A DNA stretch of 46,652 bases from an uncultured Campylobacter sp. (GCA_946221035.1 CAMIME010000014.1:1-46652); one strand, 5' to 3'; positions 25,952-34,222 are shown, numbered from the stretch's first letter. Notes: generated by a model not told the origin, from the sequence alone. Made by a program: numbers and translations.

Positions 25952-27013
25952 CTAGAACAGCAGCTCCATGGCACCTTTGGGGTGCCCGGCGTTGGGCACC
26001 GGTCGCCCGCGCGGTGAGACCCAGACGGGTCTGCCCCTCACCTTCGCAATGTGGCCGCGGCTGCGCCTGTCCGGGTCGTCGTCGTTGACGCGGTTGTGGT
26101 AGCTGCACAACGGGGCGAGGTTGTCGATGTTCGTCTCCCCACCCCGCGACCACGCCCGGATATGGTGCATCTGGCAGTTGTCCGCGCCGTGGCGGCACCC
26201 GGGGAACAGGCACGCCGGCGACACCGCGCTGGCCAGCACCCGCTGCTTCTCGTTGGCGTAGCGCTCGCCCCGGTAGAGGTTTACTGGCCCCTCGGTGGGG
26301 TGGAACAGCGCGACCTGCAGCGTCTCCCCGTGGTAGCGGCGGAGGTATTCGGCGCCGGTGATGGTGGTGCCGTCGGTAAGCCCGAGCACGGTGTCGTCGC
26401 CGTCGCCGGCGAGGATGCGCAGGTGCTCGTCGACGGGCACCAGGATCAGCGGGCTCGCAGCGTCCGCCGGGACTCCGAGCCCCGTGCCGTCGTACATGAA
26501 GGTGAGGAACCGCGCGAGCATCTGCGGCCCGGCCGGGCGGTCCGGGTTGAGGCCCTGGCGCAGGAAGTGTTCGAGGTTGGCCATGTCGTGCTCGGGGCCC
26601 ATGACCAGCATCGCGCGCATCCCCAGCACCGAGCGCCCGAAACGCACCCCCTCCTTCGGCGGCGTCGGCGTGATCCCGAGCAGCTTCTTCACCCGCGCCT
26701 TTAAAGCGTTGAACGTGCCGCGCTGCGAGAGAATCTTTAGCCGCAGCGCCCACTGCTTCGACTTGCCGGACACCTTCGCAAGCGATTCCTCCACGAACGC
26801 GAGCTGCTCCAGCGTGAATCCCCTCGCGCGGGCCTTGTCCAGGGCGAGGCGCTGCTTCTTCGAAAAGGATGTCAGGGCGAAGTAGACCTCGTGAAGGCGT
26901 GCCCACTTGCGCACCGTGGTCGGGGAGATCCCGGCCGCCAGTGCGGCGTCGCGCGAGAATCCCTCAAGGGCATCCAGGGCACTCAGCGCGTCGAGCAAGC
27001 CTTCAAACGTCAT
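25952..27013 (-). CDS. DUF222 / HNH endonuclease-domain protein (13E12-repeat type), copy 2
   Basis: 353-residue paralogue of the gene at 2346-3422, colinear over the whole length: SKKQRLALDKARARGF corresponds to TKQQRQGLEAARSFPL, and GLTDGTTITGAEYL is identical. HNH residues are CLFPGCRHGADNCQMHHIRAW, NIDNLAPLCSYHNR. ATG at 27013 has TATTGT 7 nt upstream and a DnaA-box-like inverted repeat 47 nt upstream, the same arrangement as copy 1. Confidence 0.85.
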   Translation of the reverse strand: MTFEGLLDALSALDALEGFSRDAALAAGISPTTVRKWARLHEVYFALTSFSKKQRLALDKARARGFTLEQLAFVEESLAKVSGKSKQWALRLKILSQRGTFNALKARVKKLLGITPTPPKEGVRFGRSVLGMRAMLVMGPEHDMANLEHFLRQGLNPDRPAGPQMLARFLTFMYDGTGLGVPADAASPLILVPVDEHLRILAGDGDDTVLGLTDGTTITGAEYLRRYHGETLQVALFHPTEGPVNLYRGERYANEKQRVLASAVSPACLFPGCRHGADNCQMHHIRAWSRGGETNIDNLAPLCSYHNRVNDDDPDRRSRGHIAKVRGRPVWVSPRGRPVPNAGHPKGAMELLF

Positions 27014-27020
27014 GGACCGG

Positions 27021-27026
27021 ACAATA
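27021..27026 (-). promoter_or_regulatory. -10 box TATTGT before DUF222/HNH copy 2
   Basis: On the minus strand TATTGT ends 7 nt before the ATG at 27013; predicted leaderless promoter. Confidence 0.45.
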
Positions 27027-27060
27027 AACGCATCTCAAAAATGCGCAAGACCCCCCGACG

Positions 27061-27107
27061 AAAACTGTGGATAACCCCGCCGCGCCGGCCGGGTTATCCA
27101 CAGTTTT
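27061..27107. repeat. perfect 15-bp inverted repeat with two DnaA boxes upstream of DUF222/HNH copy 2
   Basis: AAAACTGTGGATAAC (27061-27075) and GTTATCCACAGTTTT (27093-27107) are exact inverted copies around a 17-nt GC-only spacer. Each arm contains TTATCCACA. As RNA it would form a strong stem with flanking A/U runs, so it could also terminate the upstream TPM gene. The spacing to the HNH gene repeats that of copy 1. Confidence 0.8.
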
Positions 27108-27165
27108 GAAGCGTCACCCTTGTGCGCGGGCCCCGGATGCTTTACGGTGTCGCGCGCACGCGGGG

Positions 27166-29181
27166 CTAGAAGGTGCCGCCGCGGTTGGAGGGGCGCCCGC
27201 CGGAGAACCCGCCGCCGTAGCCGCCCCCGTAGCCTCCACCGAAGCCGCCGCCGCCCCCGCCGCCGAGGATTGCACCCCACAGCATCGCGCGCGCCATGGT
27301 GTCCGCGGTCTGCCGGCTGCGCGCGGCCTGGTAGCGCTGCAGGTCGTCGTGGGCCGCTTGCTCGGCGCGCCGGGCCGTGTTGGTGGCCTCGCGCGCCATC
27401 TCGATCGCGGCGCGGGTGTCCGAGATCCGCAGCTGGTGGGCACCGGCGTGCTGGCGCTTCGCCTCGTTGAGTAGGGTGCGCGCGTGCGAGCCGATGATGC
27501 GCCCGCGGGAGCGGATGAGGTCCTCGGCGCGCTGGATCTGGGCGGTGGCGACCTGAATCTGCTGGTCGAAAAGTTGTAGGGCGCGGGACTGGTCGCCGGC
27601 CACGCCGCGGGCGCGGTCGAGCGCCTCGTCGATCTGCGCGTCCAGCGCCGTGAGCTCCTCGTACACGGCGAGCGGGTCGGACTCCTGGCGCGACCCGATG
27701 GCGTCCAGCCGGGCGCGTGCGCGGGAGGACAGTTCGTCGAGGGCGGAGACGTCGATACGCGCGCCCTGCGCTCGTGCCCCCTTGACCTGCTCGATCTCGC
27801 GCAGCTCGCCGTTGATCTCCTGGATCAGCGCGGGCAGGTTGGTGCGCGCGAGGCGGATGTTTTCCTCGGCGCGTTCGATGGCGCGCAGGTTGGTGTCGGA
27901 GACCTCGACGGCGTGGGAGGCGCCGGCAAGCACGTCCAAAAGCGCGCCCTGGCGGCCGGCGGGCTGCTCGGCCAGGGTGCGGGCCTCGCCGAGGGCTTTT
28001 TCGGCCTCGTCAAGCGACGCCGAGGCGAGCGCCACGTTATCCACGATCGAGGAGAGCATCTCCGGCGAGTATTCCGACTTCAGCCGATCCAGCGTCTCCT
28101 GCGCAGGGGCGAGGCGCGCGCGGAGGTCCACGGTGCGCGCAAGCACCTTGTCCACCTCTTCGGGGGCGCGCATGAGCACGCCGCGCATGTCGTTGAACTC
28201 CGCCGTCTTCTCGCGAAGCGCCTGCTCCGCGCGCCCGGCAGACGAGATGATGTCCACCAGCATGGCGCGCTTTTCCGGTTCGGTTTCGGGGATGGCGTCG
28301 TAAAGCTTCTGGTGCGTCGTAAACGCGCGCTGCAGCGTGGAGGTCGCCTGGTTCATTGCCGCGGTGAAGGGGCGCACGCGGTCCGCGCCGAATTCCGACG
28401 TCGCCAGCGCAAGCTCTGCCTTGCCCTGCGTAATCGATTCGTCGGCGGAAACGAGGGCGTCGCGCGCGACCTGTTCCAGCGTGGCCGTGGGCAAGCGCCC
28501 CAGCGAATCGGTGTCGGAAGGGTCGAGCGCCTTCGCGGATTCCAGCTGCTTGGCCTGCGTCTTCTTGGTATTCTTGCGGCTCGCGGCGTACACGCCGCCG
28601 CCCGCCAGCGCCGCCACACCGAGGCCGCCCGCGATCCAGCCTGCGCCATCGCTTGACGACGAACCTCCGGCCCCACCCCCAACACTTTCCACCGCGTCCA
28701 ATGCGGCCTGGCCCCAGTTCATCTGCGCGAGCTGGGAGTGGGCGGCCTGGTTCATGCGGTCGATCTCGCCCTGGGTCCACTCGGTGCCGCCGCCGACGTT
28801 GTAGGCGCGCTGGTCCGGGCTAATCGCCAGCACGGCGGTGTTCGACCCGTTCGCAGCCACCGCGCGGTCCACCCACTCGGAGGGGGTGTACTCGCCGAAC
28901 GAGCTCAAGAACACCACGCGCACCGACTTCCCCTGCGACGCGCTGACCTGCGAGATCGCGGATTCGATCTCGGAGCGCTCGGCGGCGGTGAGCACGCCGG
29001 CCTCGTCGGTGACCGGCTGGGAGAGCAATCCCGGTTCCACGCCCACGGTCGTGGCGGTGGCTTGGGCGAGGTAGGTGGGGGCCGAAGGTGCGTCGTCAAG
29101 CGAAAGCGCCATGGCCCACGGCGAAAGGGTCAGCGCCGCGAAGGGTGCGGCGGCGAGGACACAGAGGTAGCGTCGATTCAT
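27166..29181 (-). CDS. TPM-domain secreted/membrane protein with coiled-coil and Gly-rich tail
   Basis: 671 residues. A signal peptide (MNRRYLCVLAAAPFAALTLS) is followed by a TPM domain (VTDEAGVLTAAERSEIESAI ... VRVVFLSSF, about residues 55-185), then a membrane helix (GWIAGGLGVAALAGGGVYAA). A long helical, coiled-coil region (about 230-620) follows, and the tail is glycine-rich with repeated GGGY units. TPM proteins (YgcG-like) are tied to envelope stress or repair; the substrate is unknown. ATG at 29181 is chosen over an open upstream frame because it gives the signal peptide and has TACCCT 7 nt upstream. Divergent from dgt. Confidence 0.85.
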   Translation of the reverse strand: MNRRYLCVLAAAPFAALTLSPWAMALSLDDAPSAPTYLAQATATTVGVEPGLLSQPVTDEAGVLTAAERSEIESAISQVSASQGKSVRVVFLSSFGEYTPSEWVDRAVAANGSNTAVLAISPDQRAYNVGGGTEWTQGEIDRMNQAAHSQLAQMNWGQAALDAVESVGGGAGGSSSSDGAGWIAGGLGVAALAGGGVYAASRKNTKKTQAKQLESAKALDPSDTDSLGRLPTATLEQVARDALVSADESITQGKAELALATSEFGADRVRPFTAAMNQATSTLQRAFTTHQKLYDAIPETEPEKRAMLVDIISSAGRAEQALREKTAEFNDMRGVLMRAPEEVDKVLARTVDLRARLAPAQETLDRLKSEYSPEMLSSIVDNVALASASLDEAEKALGEARTLAEQPAGRQGALLDVLAGASHAVEVSDTNLRAIERAEENIRLARTNLPALIQEINGELREIEQVKGARAQGARIDVSALDELSSRARARLDAIGSRQESDPLAVYEELTALDAQIDEALDRARGVAGDQSRALQLFDQQIQVATAQIQRAEDLIRSRGRIIGSHARTLLNEAKRQHAGAHQLRISDTRAAIEMAREATNTARRAEQAAHDDLQRYQAARSRQTADTMARAMLWGAILGGGGGGGFGGGYGGGYGGGFSGGRPSNRGGTF

Positions 29182-29187
29182 GCCCAC

Positions 29188-29194
29188 TAGGGTA
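29188..29194. promoter_or_regulatory. overlapping divergent -10 boxes of the TPM gene and dgt
   Basis: On the plus strand TAGGGT (29188-29193) lies 8 nt before the dgt GTG. On the minus strand TACCCT (29194-29189) lies 7 nt before the TPM ATG. The same base pairs therefore serve both -10 boxes, and only 20 bp separate the two starts. Confidence 0.45.
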
Positions 29195-29201
29195 GTCATT
29201 C

Positions 29202-30461
29202 GTGTACAGCTACTCAGCCGACGACGTCGACCGGCGCGCGCCCGAGGCCGCAAAGGGTGCCCAGGTTGCGCCGGGGGAGGACACCCGCGATGCGTTCGCG
29301 CGCGACCGCGCCCGCGTCCTCCACTCCGCCGCGCTGCGCCGACTCGCCGATAAAACGCAGGTCGTGGGTCCGCGCGACGGTGACACCCCGCGCACGCGGC
29401 TGACCCACTCGCTCGAGGTCGCCCAGATCGCGCGCGGCATCGGCGAGGGCTTGGGCCTCAACCCCGACCTGTGCGAAATGGCCGGGCTCACCCACGACAT
29501 CGGCCACCCGCCCTACGGCCACAACGGCGAAGTCGCGCTCAACGAAGTCGCCCCCGACGGCTTCGAGGGCAACGCGCAAACACTGCGCATCCTCGCGCGC
29601 CTCGAGCCGAAAGTGCTTATCGACGGCTCCACATTCGGCCTCAACCTCACCCGCGCCTCCCTGGATTCCGCGTGCAAATACCCGGTGACGCGCACGAACG
29701 CGGACGGCTCGCTGAACCGGAAGTACTCCGCCTACGACGAGGATGCCGCGGTGCTTGCGTGGGCGCGCGAGGGGCACACCGATTTGGCGCCGCCGATTGA
29801 GGCGCAGGTGATGGACTTTTCCGACGACATCGCCTACTCCGTCCACGACGTCGAAGACGGCATCGTCTCCGGGCGCGTGTCGCTGGGGGTGCTTTGGGAT
29901 TTCGTCGAGCTCGCAGCACTTGCCGACAAAGGCGCCGCCGCCTTCGGGGGCACCGCCGATTCCCTCGTGGACGCCGCGGACCGGCTCCGCGCCCTGCCCG
30001 CGATCGCCGCGGCCTCCGATTTCGACTTCTCCCTTTCCGCGTGGGCGGGGCTCAAGGCGCTGACGTCCCAGCTGGTGGGCCGCTACGTGGGCGCGGTGAC
30101 GAAGGCGACGCGCGAGGCGAACGAGGGGCTCACCCTCGGCCGCATGCACGGGTCGTTGGTCGTTCCCCCCGACATGGAGGCGGAGGTTCGACTCTTGAAG
30201 ACCGTCGCCGTCCTCTACGTGATGGACCTCCCCGCGCACCTGGCGCGCCAGGACCGCCAGCGCGACCGGATCTACCGCGTCCACGAGTACCTCCGCGCCG
30301 GAGCGCCGGGCACCCTGGACACGATGTTCCAGGAGTGGTTCGCCGCCGCCGACTCCGACGCCGAGCGCGAGCGCGTGATCATCGACCAAATCGCCTCCAT
30401 GACCGAGACCCGCCTCGAGCGCACCGCAACGAAGGCCGCCGCGTTCACCGGGTACTACTAA
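29202..30461 (+). CDS. dgt: dGTP triphosphohydrolase-like protein
   Basis: HD-domain dNTP triphosphohydrolase of 419 residues; hydrolyses dGTP to deoxyguanosine and triphosphate. Metal-binding HD motifs are RLTHSLEVAQIARGI, GLTHDIGHPPYGHNGE and MDFSDDIAYSVHD. GTG start at 29202 lies 8 nt after TAGGGT. Contains the 11-mer at 29615-29625. Upstream of the dnaG region, as in other corynebacteria. Confidence 0.93.
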   Translation: MYSYSADDVDRRAPEAAKGAQVAPGEDTRDAFARDRARVLHSAALRRLADKTQVVGPRDGDTPRTRLTHSLEVAQIARGIGEGLGLNPDLCEMAGLTHDIGHPPYGHNGEVALNEVAPDGFEGNAQTLRILARLEPKVLIDGSTFGLNLTRASLDSACKYPVTRTNADGSLNRKYSAYDEDAAVLAWAREGHTDLAPPIEAQVMDFSDDIAYSVHDVEDGIVSGRVSLGVLWDFVELAALADKGAAAFGGTADSLVDAADRLRALPAIAAASDFDFSLSAWAGLKALTSQLVGRYVGAVTKATREANEGLTLGRMHGSLVVPPDMEAEVRLLKTVAVLYVMDLPAHLARQDRQRDRIYRVHEYLRAGAPGTLDTMFQEWFAAADSDAERERVIIDQIASMTETRLERTATKAAAFTGYY

Positions 30462-30505
30462 TCCGTCTCAAGGGACTGCGGGCGGGCGACACTGCGGCGA
30501 TCTTT

Positions 30506-30608
30506 TGGTCGGGTGAAACCCAAATTCAAGCTGTCCCAGCAGTCACACCAGACTCACGCGTACGCATCAGCCCCTCATCGCACCCGGCGAATTCGGGTTT
30601 CGCTCGAG
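30506..30608. repeat. palindrome-ended short element, copy A
   Basis: Imperfect inverted arms around GAAACCCAAATTC (left, 30506-30526) and GAATTCGGGTTTC (right, 30588-30608), with a 61-bp centre. Lies between the convergent ends of dgt and the DUF559-like gene. One of four copies within 5.6 kb; the arm core is GAAACCCRAATTC in nearly all copies, while the centres differ. Confidence 0.7.
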
Positions 30609-30639
30609 CATTCCCATCGACACACCCTGCCTCCTCTCC

Positions 30640-31569
30640 TTACTTCCACCTCAGCAAGAACCGAGAGCTGCGCACCTCGCTGACGAATCCTTCCGGGTCG
30701 CGCAGGATTTCATCCAGCGTGAAATACAGCGTGCGATAACTGTGCGCCGCCACCCAGCGCGTCCGTTCTCGCCGTTTGCGCGGCAGCTCAGGAAACTCGC
30801 TCGCGGCGCTGAGGTGGTAGGGGTCGGTGTCGACCTCAATGATCAGGTCGCCTTCCACCACAATCCTGGCAGTCCATATCCCCTCAATGCTCACGTGTGT
30901 TTGTAGCCGCAGCCCGTCGACGCGCAGCAGCGCCCACGCGATGGCATCCTCGAAGCGCTGGAACCGCACGGCATTGTCCGCTGCAGACAAGGCCATACGC
31001 AGGTAGACGGGTCGAATGGGGCTTGCAAAGGCGTCAAAGTAGGCGCGCATGTCCTCGCGGGGTACGTCCGCTTTCAACAACCACGACACGGCGGCGTAGG
31101 CGGAGGCGACGTCGCCGAACCGGAGTAAATCGACCACCGTGCGCAGCGGATGGGTCACGCGCACGCCGTCGAGCTCTACCACGTCATCTGCGGGGATCTG
31201 CATTGACAGGAACTTTGTCTCTTCGGGCCATTTGCTTTTCGACGGCACGTTGCCCGACGGCAAGGCACAGCTGACCTTGGCGGACTCCACAGGCAGCGCC
31301 CACATCCCGAACTGGGCTGCAGCCCACCTGCCGACGAGCACCGCCTTCCGGCTTTCGGCGGAGACGGCGGCCCCGCGCACGACGGCTTGCCCGTTCCAGC
31401 CTAGGCTTCGGTACCAATCGCGCGGCACCCAATGGGTGGGCGCTACCCGGGTGTAGGTGTGTTCAATGTGTCGCTCTGGTGAAACCCGAATTCGCTCCGC
31501 GAGGAAGGTGCGCCGGATTTCCTGAAAAGCCTGGTCAGCGAATTGTCCCCAATACTGCGTATCCCCCAT
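30640..31569 (-). CDS. DUF559-like (PD-(D/E)XK/Vsr-type) protein, 309 aa
   Basis: The C-terminal half resembles DUF559 very-short-patch-repair-like domains: IARIVVEGDLIIEVDTD-type strand with a candidate Glu/Asp pair (GDLIIEVDTDPYH), then RKRRERTRWVAAHSYRTLYF. The middle has HPLRTVVDLLRFGDVASAYA, common in actinobacterial AbiEi/DUF559 proteins. ATG at 31569 gives MGDTQYWGQF; the GATAAT -10-like box is 7 nt upstream. Repeat element B overlaps its first 34 codons, so residues around RIRVSPERH are encoded by one repeat arm. Function unproven. Confidence 0.65.
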   Translation of the reverse strand: MGDTQYWGQFADQAFQEIRRTFLAERIRVSPERHIEHTYTRVAPTHWVPRDWYRSLGWNGQAVVRGAAVSAESRKAVLVGRWAAAQFGMWALPVESAKVSCALPSGNVPSKSKWPEETKFLSMQIPADDVVELDGVRVTHPLRTVVDLLRFGDVASAYAAVSWLLKADVPREDMRAYFDAFASPIRPVYLRMALSAADNAVRFQRFEDAIAWALLRVDGLRLQTHVSIEGIWTARIVVEGDLIIEVDTDPYHLSAASEFPELPRKRRERTRWVAAHSYRTLYFTLDEILRDPEGFVSEVRSSRFLLRWK

Positions 31570-31611
31570 GCCCCCAATTATCGGGGATGTGAATTCGGGT
31601 TTCCACCTAAC
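31470..31611. repeat. palindrome-ended short element, copy B
   Basis: Left arm 31470-31493 carries GAAACCCGAATTC and the right arm 31591-31611 carries GAATTCGGGTTTCC. The two arms bracket the start codon and N-terminal codons of the DUF559-like gene. Confidence 0.6.
31577..31582 (-). promoter_or_regulatory. -10 box GATAAT before the DUF559-like gene
   Basis: Read on the minus strand, GATAAT ends 7 nt before the ATG at 31569. It lies inside element B. Confidence 0.4.
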
Positions 31612-31870
31612 GGACCAATTCGACACCATTGTCCCCGAACACCTCGAGGACGCGCCGCGTCGCGGTGGGGTCGAGGAGCCAGTCAGACACAATGACTCGG
31701 GTGACGCGCGATTCGCGCAAGAGGTCGGCGAGGCCGTCGAGGTTCGTCGGGGCGGGGCGGGCCGGGCCGAAGACGGCGGCGGAGATTGCGCGGGCAAGCT
31801 CCGCGACGGACGCCACCGGGGTCGTGATCAGGATGGGGTTTCGCCCGCGCCCGTAACCGTGGCTATGCAT
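31607..31870 (-). CDS. barstar-like ribonuclease inhibitor
   Basis: 87-residue protein. AAVFGPARPAPTNLDGLADL matches the barstar signature in which a conserved glycine/asparagine loop precedes the acidic inhibitory helix; LRESRVTRVIVSDW supplies the central strand. ATG at 31870 overlaps the end of the ribonuclease gene by 8 bp, so toxin and inhibitor are translationally coupled. Expected to protect the cytoplasm from the ribonuclease before export. Confidence 0.75.
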   Translation of the reverse strand: MHSHGYGRGRNPILITTPVASVAELARAISAAVFGPARPAPTNLDGLADLLRESRVTRVIVSDWLLDPTATRRVLEVFGDNGVELVR

Positions 31871-32240
31871 TCGACACCTCCTTGATGTGCGCGTCGGCGA
31901 TGCGGCAGAAGGATTCGTAGTGGTCGTCGGTGTAGTACCACACCTCGATGCCCGCGCCGGTGGAACCGGTGACGATGCGCCGCGCGCCCCGATGCGACAC
32001 TCCGGGCGTCGACACGGTGTACTCGCGGTAGTAGTCGCGCTCGGCGGCGGGCAGGTGGCCCTCGTAGTTGCCGAAGCGCGTGTCGTCATTGCCGGGGTAG
32101 GGGTACGGCCCGCCGCTTGTGATCCTGGTGATGGTGTCGTCGGCTTGGTCGGGGATGGCGGTGCAGGTGGGGACGGAGTCGTCGATAAGCGAGCAGGCGC
32201 TGAGGGCGAGCAACAGCAGCAGCGGCGCGAGACGTCTCAT
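31863..32240 (-). CDS. guanyl-specific ribonuclease (RNase Sa/barnase family), lipoprotein
   Basis: 125 residues. N-terminal lipoprotein signal (MRRLAPLLLLLALSAC), so it is likely exported and anchored through Cys16. The catalytic domain matches microbial RNase Sa: SGGPYPYPGNDDTRFGNYEG, the Glu in YYREYTV, the Arg in RGARRIVTG, and the His in YYTDDHYESF. ATG at 32240 gives the signal peptide. Divergent from dnaG with 34 bp between. The 11-mer (32180-32190) falls in the codons just after the lipobox. Confidence 0.85.
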   Translation of the reverse strand: MRRLAPLLLLLALSACSLIDDSVPTCTAIPDQADDTITRITSGGPYPYPGNDDTRFGNYEGHLPAAERDYYREYTVSTPGVSHRGARRIVTGSTGAGIEVWYYTDDHYESFCRIADAHIKEVSNA

Positions 32241-32261
32241 GGGCGGTATCTTCGCACACGC

Positions 32262-32267
32262 TATTGT
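32262..32267 (+). promoter_or_regulatory. -10 box TATTGT before dnaG
   Basis: TATTGT lies 7 nt before the ATG at 32275 and overlaps a CACAC/GTGTG dyad (32255-32270) in the dnaG-ribonuclease intergenic region. Confidence 0.4.
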
Positions 32268-32274
32268 GTGACCC

Positions 32275-34203
32275 ATGGCAAGGGGCAGGATTCCGGAGAG
32301 CGATATTCAGGCGATCCGTGAACGCGCGCCGCTCGACGAGATCGTGGGCGAGTACGTCCAGCTCAAACCGGCCGGCTACGACTCGCTGAAGGGCCTAAGC
32401 CCGTTCAAGGACGAGAAGACGCCGTCGTTCCACGTGCGCCCCAACCACGGTTACTACCACTGCTTTGCCACGGGCAAGGGCGGCGACGTGTTCAGCTTCA
32501 TGATGGAGATGGAGCAGCTCTCCTTCCCCGAAGCCGTCGAGGCGGTCGCCGATCAGATCGGCTACCACATCAACTACCAGGGCGGATCCACGGGCGCGCG
32601 CGATGTAAAACCCGGCACGCGCCAGCGCCTGCTCGCGGCGAATAAGGCGGCGCACGAGTTCTACCGCGCGCAGCTGGAAACCCCGGAGGCTGAGGTCGGG
32701 CGGCAGTTCTTCCTCGACCGCGGCTTCACACGCGAGCTCGTCTACGACTTCGAGTGCGGCTACGCCCCCGACGGCTGGGACACGCTGACCAAGCACCTGC
32801 TGCGCAAGGGATTCGAGGTACAGGAGCTCATCGATGCGGGGATTTCGTCGATGGGCAAACGGGGGCCGATCGACAAGTTTCGCCGCCGCCTGATCTGGCC
32901 CATCAAGGACCCAGCGGGCAACGTCATCGGCTTCGGCGCCCGCAAGCTTTTCGACGACGACCCCATGGGCAAATACATGAACACCCAGGACACGCTCCTG
33001 TACCACAAGTCGAAAGTGCTCTTCGGCATCGATAAGGCGAAGAAGCACATCGCGGAAAAGCACCAGACGGTGGTCGTCGAGGGGTACACGGATGTGATGG
33101 CGATGCACGCGGCGGGCGTGAATACGGCGGTGGCGACCTGCGGCACCGCCTTCGGCGCCGACCACATGAGCCTCATCCGGCGCCTCATGCTCGACGACAG
33201 CTTCTTCCGCGGCGAGCTCATCTACACCTTCGACGGCGACGAGGCCGGCCAAAAGGCCGCCATGCGCGCCTTCAACACGGACGCGGAGTTCGGGGCGCAG
33301 TCGTTCGTCGCCGTCGCCCCCGAGGGCATGGACCCCTGCGACCTGCGCCTTTCGCGTGGCGACGGCTCCGTCCGCGACCTCGTTGCCTCCCGCATCCCCG
33401 TCTACGAGTTCGTCATCGAGTCCCTTTTACGCGACTACCCCCTCGACACCGCCGAGGGGCGCGTCCAAGCACTCCAGCGCACCGTGCCGGTGGTCGCCTC
33501 CATTCCGGACAAGGTTTTGCAGCAGGAGTACGCGCGCCGCCTCGCCGGCTGGGTGGGCTGGCCGAACCCGGACGAGGTGCTTGAGCAGGTGCGCGCCGAG
33601 GCGAAGAAGCCGAAGAAGGACAAGCGCCGCCCCCGCGCCGCCGCTGCTGCCGGCCCTTCCTCTGGTGCGTCGGGCTCGCGTGCGTCGGGCTCGGTTTCGG
33701 GGTCCCAGTCCGAGATCCTGATCCCCCCGAACCCGCACGACCCGATCCTGTGGCCCCAGCGCGAGGCGCTCAAGATCGCGCTGCAGCACCCCGCGGCGGC
33801 CGGGCACTACTTCGACGGCATCAACCCGGATGCGTTCACTCACGACGCCTACCGGCAGGTTCGCGAAGCCATCACGCTCGCCGGCGGCGCTTCCACCGCG
33901 AAGGACCCCTCGAACTTCCTCGCCGCCGTGGCCGGGGAGATGCGCGACTACGCCGGCCGCAACTTCGTCTCCGAGCTCGCGGTGGAGCCGATCCACGCCG
34001 ACGACCTCGACGCCTACGCCGACTCCGTGCTCTCCCGTCTGCAGGAGACGCGCGTCGGCGACCAGATCGCCCAGCTCAAGGCCCAGCTGCAGCGCATGCG
34101 CCCCTCCGACGACGAGGAGGCCTACAACGCGCTGTTTTCCGACCTCGTCGCCCTCGAGCAGGCCCGCCGCGAACTCAACGACCGCGCCTTCCGCGGCCGC
34201 TAG
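32275..34203 (+). CDS. dnaG: DNA primase
   Basis: Makes RNA primers for replication. 642 residues: N-terminal CHC2-type domain (1-100), catalytic core with Toprim (VVEGYTDVMAMHAAG; FDGDEAGQKAA), a Ser/Ala-rich linker and a C-terminal DnaB-binding domain. The zinc ligands are mostly lost: Ser42 and Lys45 stand where Cys and His are usual (SPFKDEKTPSF), Cys63 remains, and Thr66 replaces Cys (HCFATG). The rest of the fold is intact, so this is probably a zinc-free variant, not a broken gene. Confidence 0.95.
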   Translation: MARGRIPESDIQAIRERAPLDEIVGEYVQLKPAGYDSLKGLSPFKDEKTPSFHVRPNHGYYHCFATGKGGDVFSFMMEMEQLSFPEAVEAVADQIGYHINYQGGSTGARDVKPGTRQRLLAANKAAHEFYRAQLETPEAEVGRQFFLDRGFTRELVYDFECGYAPDGWDTLTKHLLRKGFEVQELIDAGISSMGKRGPIDKFRRRLIWPIKDPAGNVIGFGARKLFDDDPMGKYMNTQDTLLYHKSKVLFGIDKAKKHIAEKHQTVVVEGYTDVMAMHAAGVNTAVATCGTAFGADHMSLIRRLMLDDSFFRGELIYTFDGDEAGQKAAMRAFNTDAEFGAQSFVAVAPEGMDPCDLRLSRGDGSVRDLVASRIPVYEFVIESLLRDYPLDTAEGRVQALQRTVPVVASIPDKVLQQEYARRLAGWVGWPNPDEVLEQVRAEAKKPKKDKRRPRAAAAAGPSSGASGSRASGSVSGSQSEILIPPNPHDPILWPQREALKIALQHPAAAGHYFDGINPDAFTHDAYRQVREAITLAGGASTAKDPSNFLAAVAGEMRDYAGRNFVSELAVEPIHADDLDAYADSVLSRLQETRVGDQIAQLKAQLQRMRPSDDEEAYNALFSDLVALEQARRELNDRAFRGR

Positions 34204-34222
34204 CTGGGTGTGTCGCCCAGTC

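Noticed and set aside
27061..27107. A replication origin because of the paired DnaA boxes
   Set aside because: Only two boxes, no AT-rich unwinding region, no dnaA/dnaN nearby, and the same structure occurs before another HNH gene.
32275..34203. dnaG as a pseudogene because of the lost zinc ligands
   Set aside because: The frame is intact over the full family length and the Toprim motifs are conserved.
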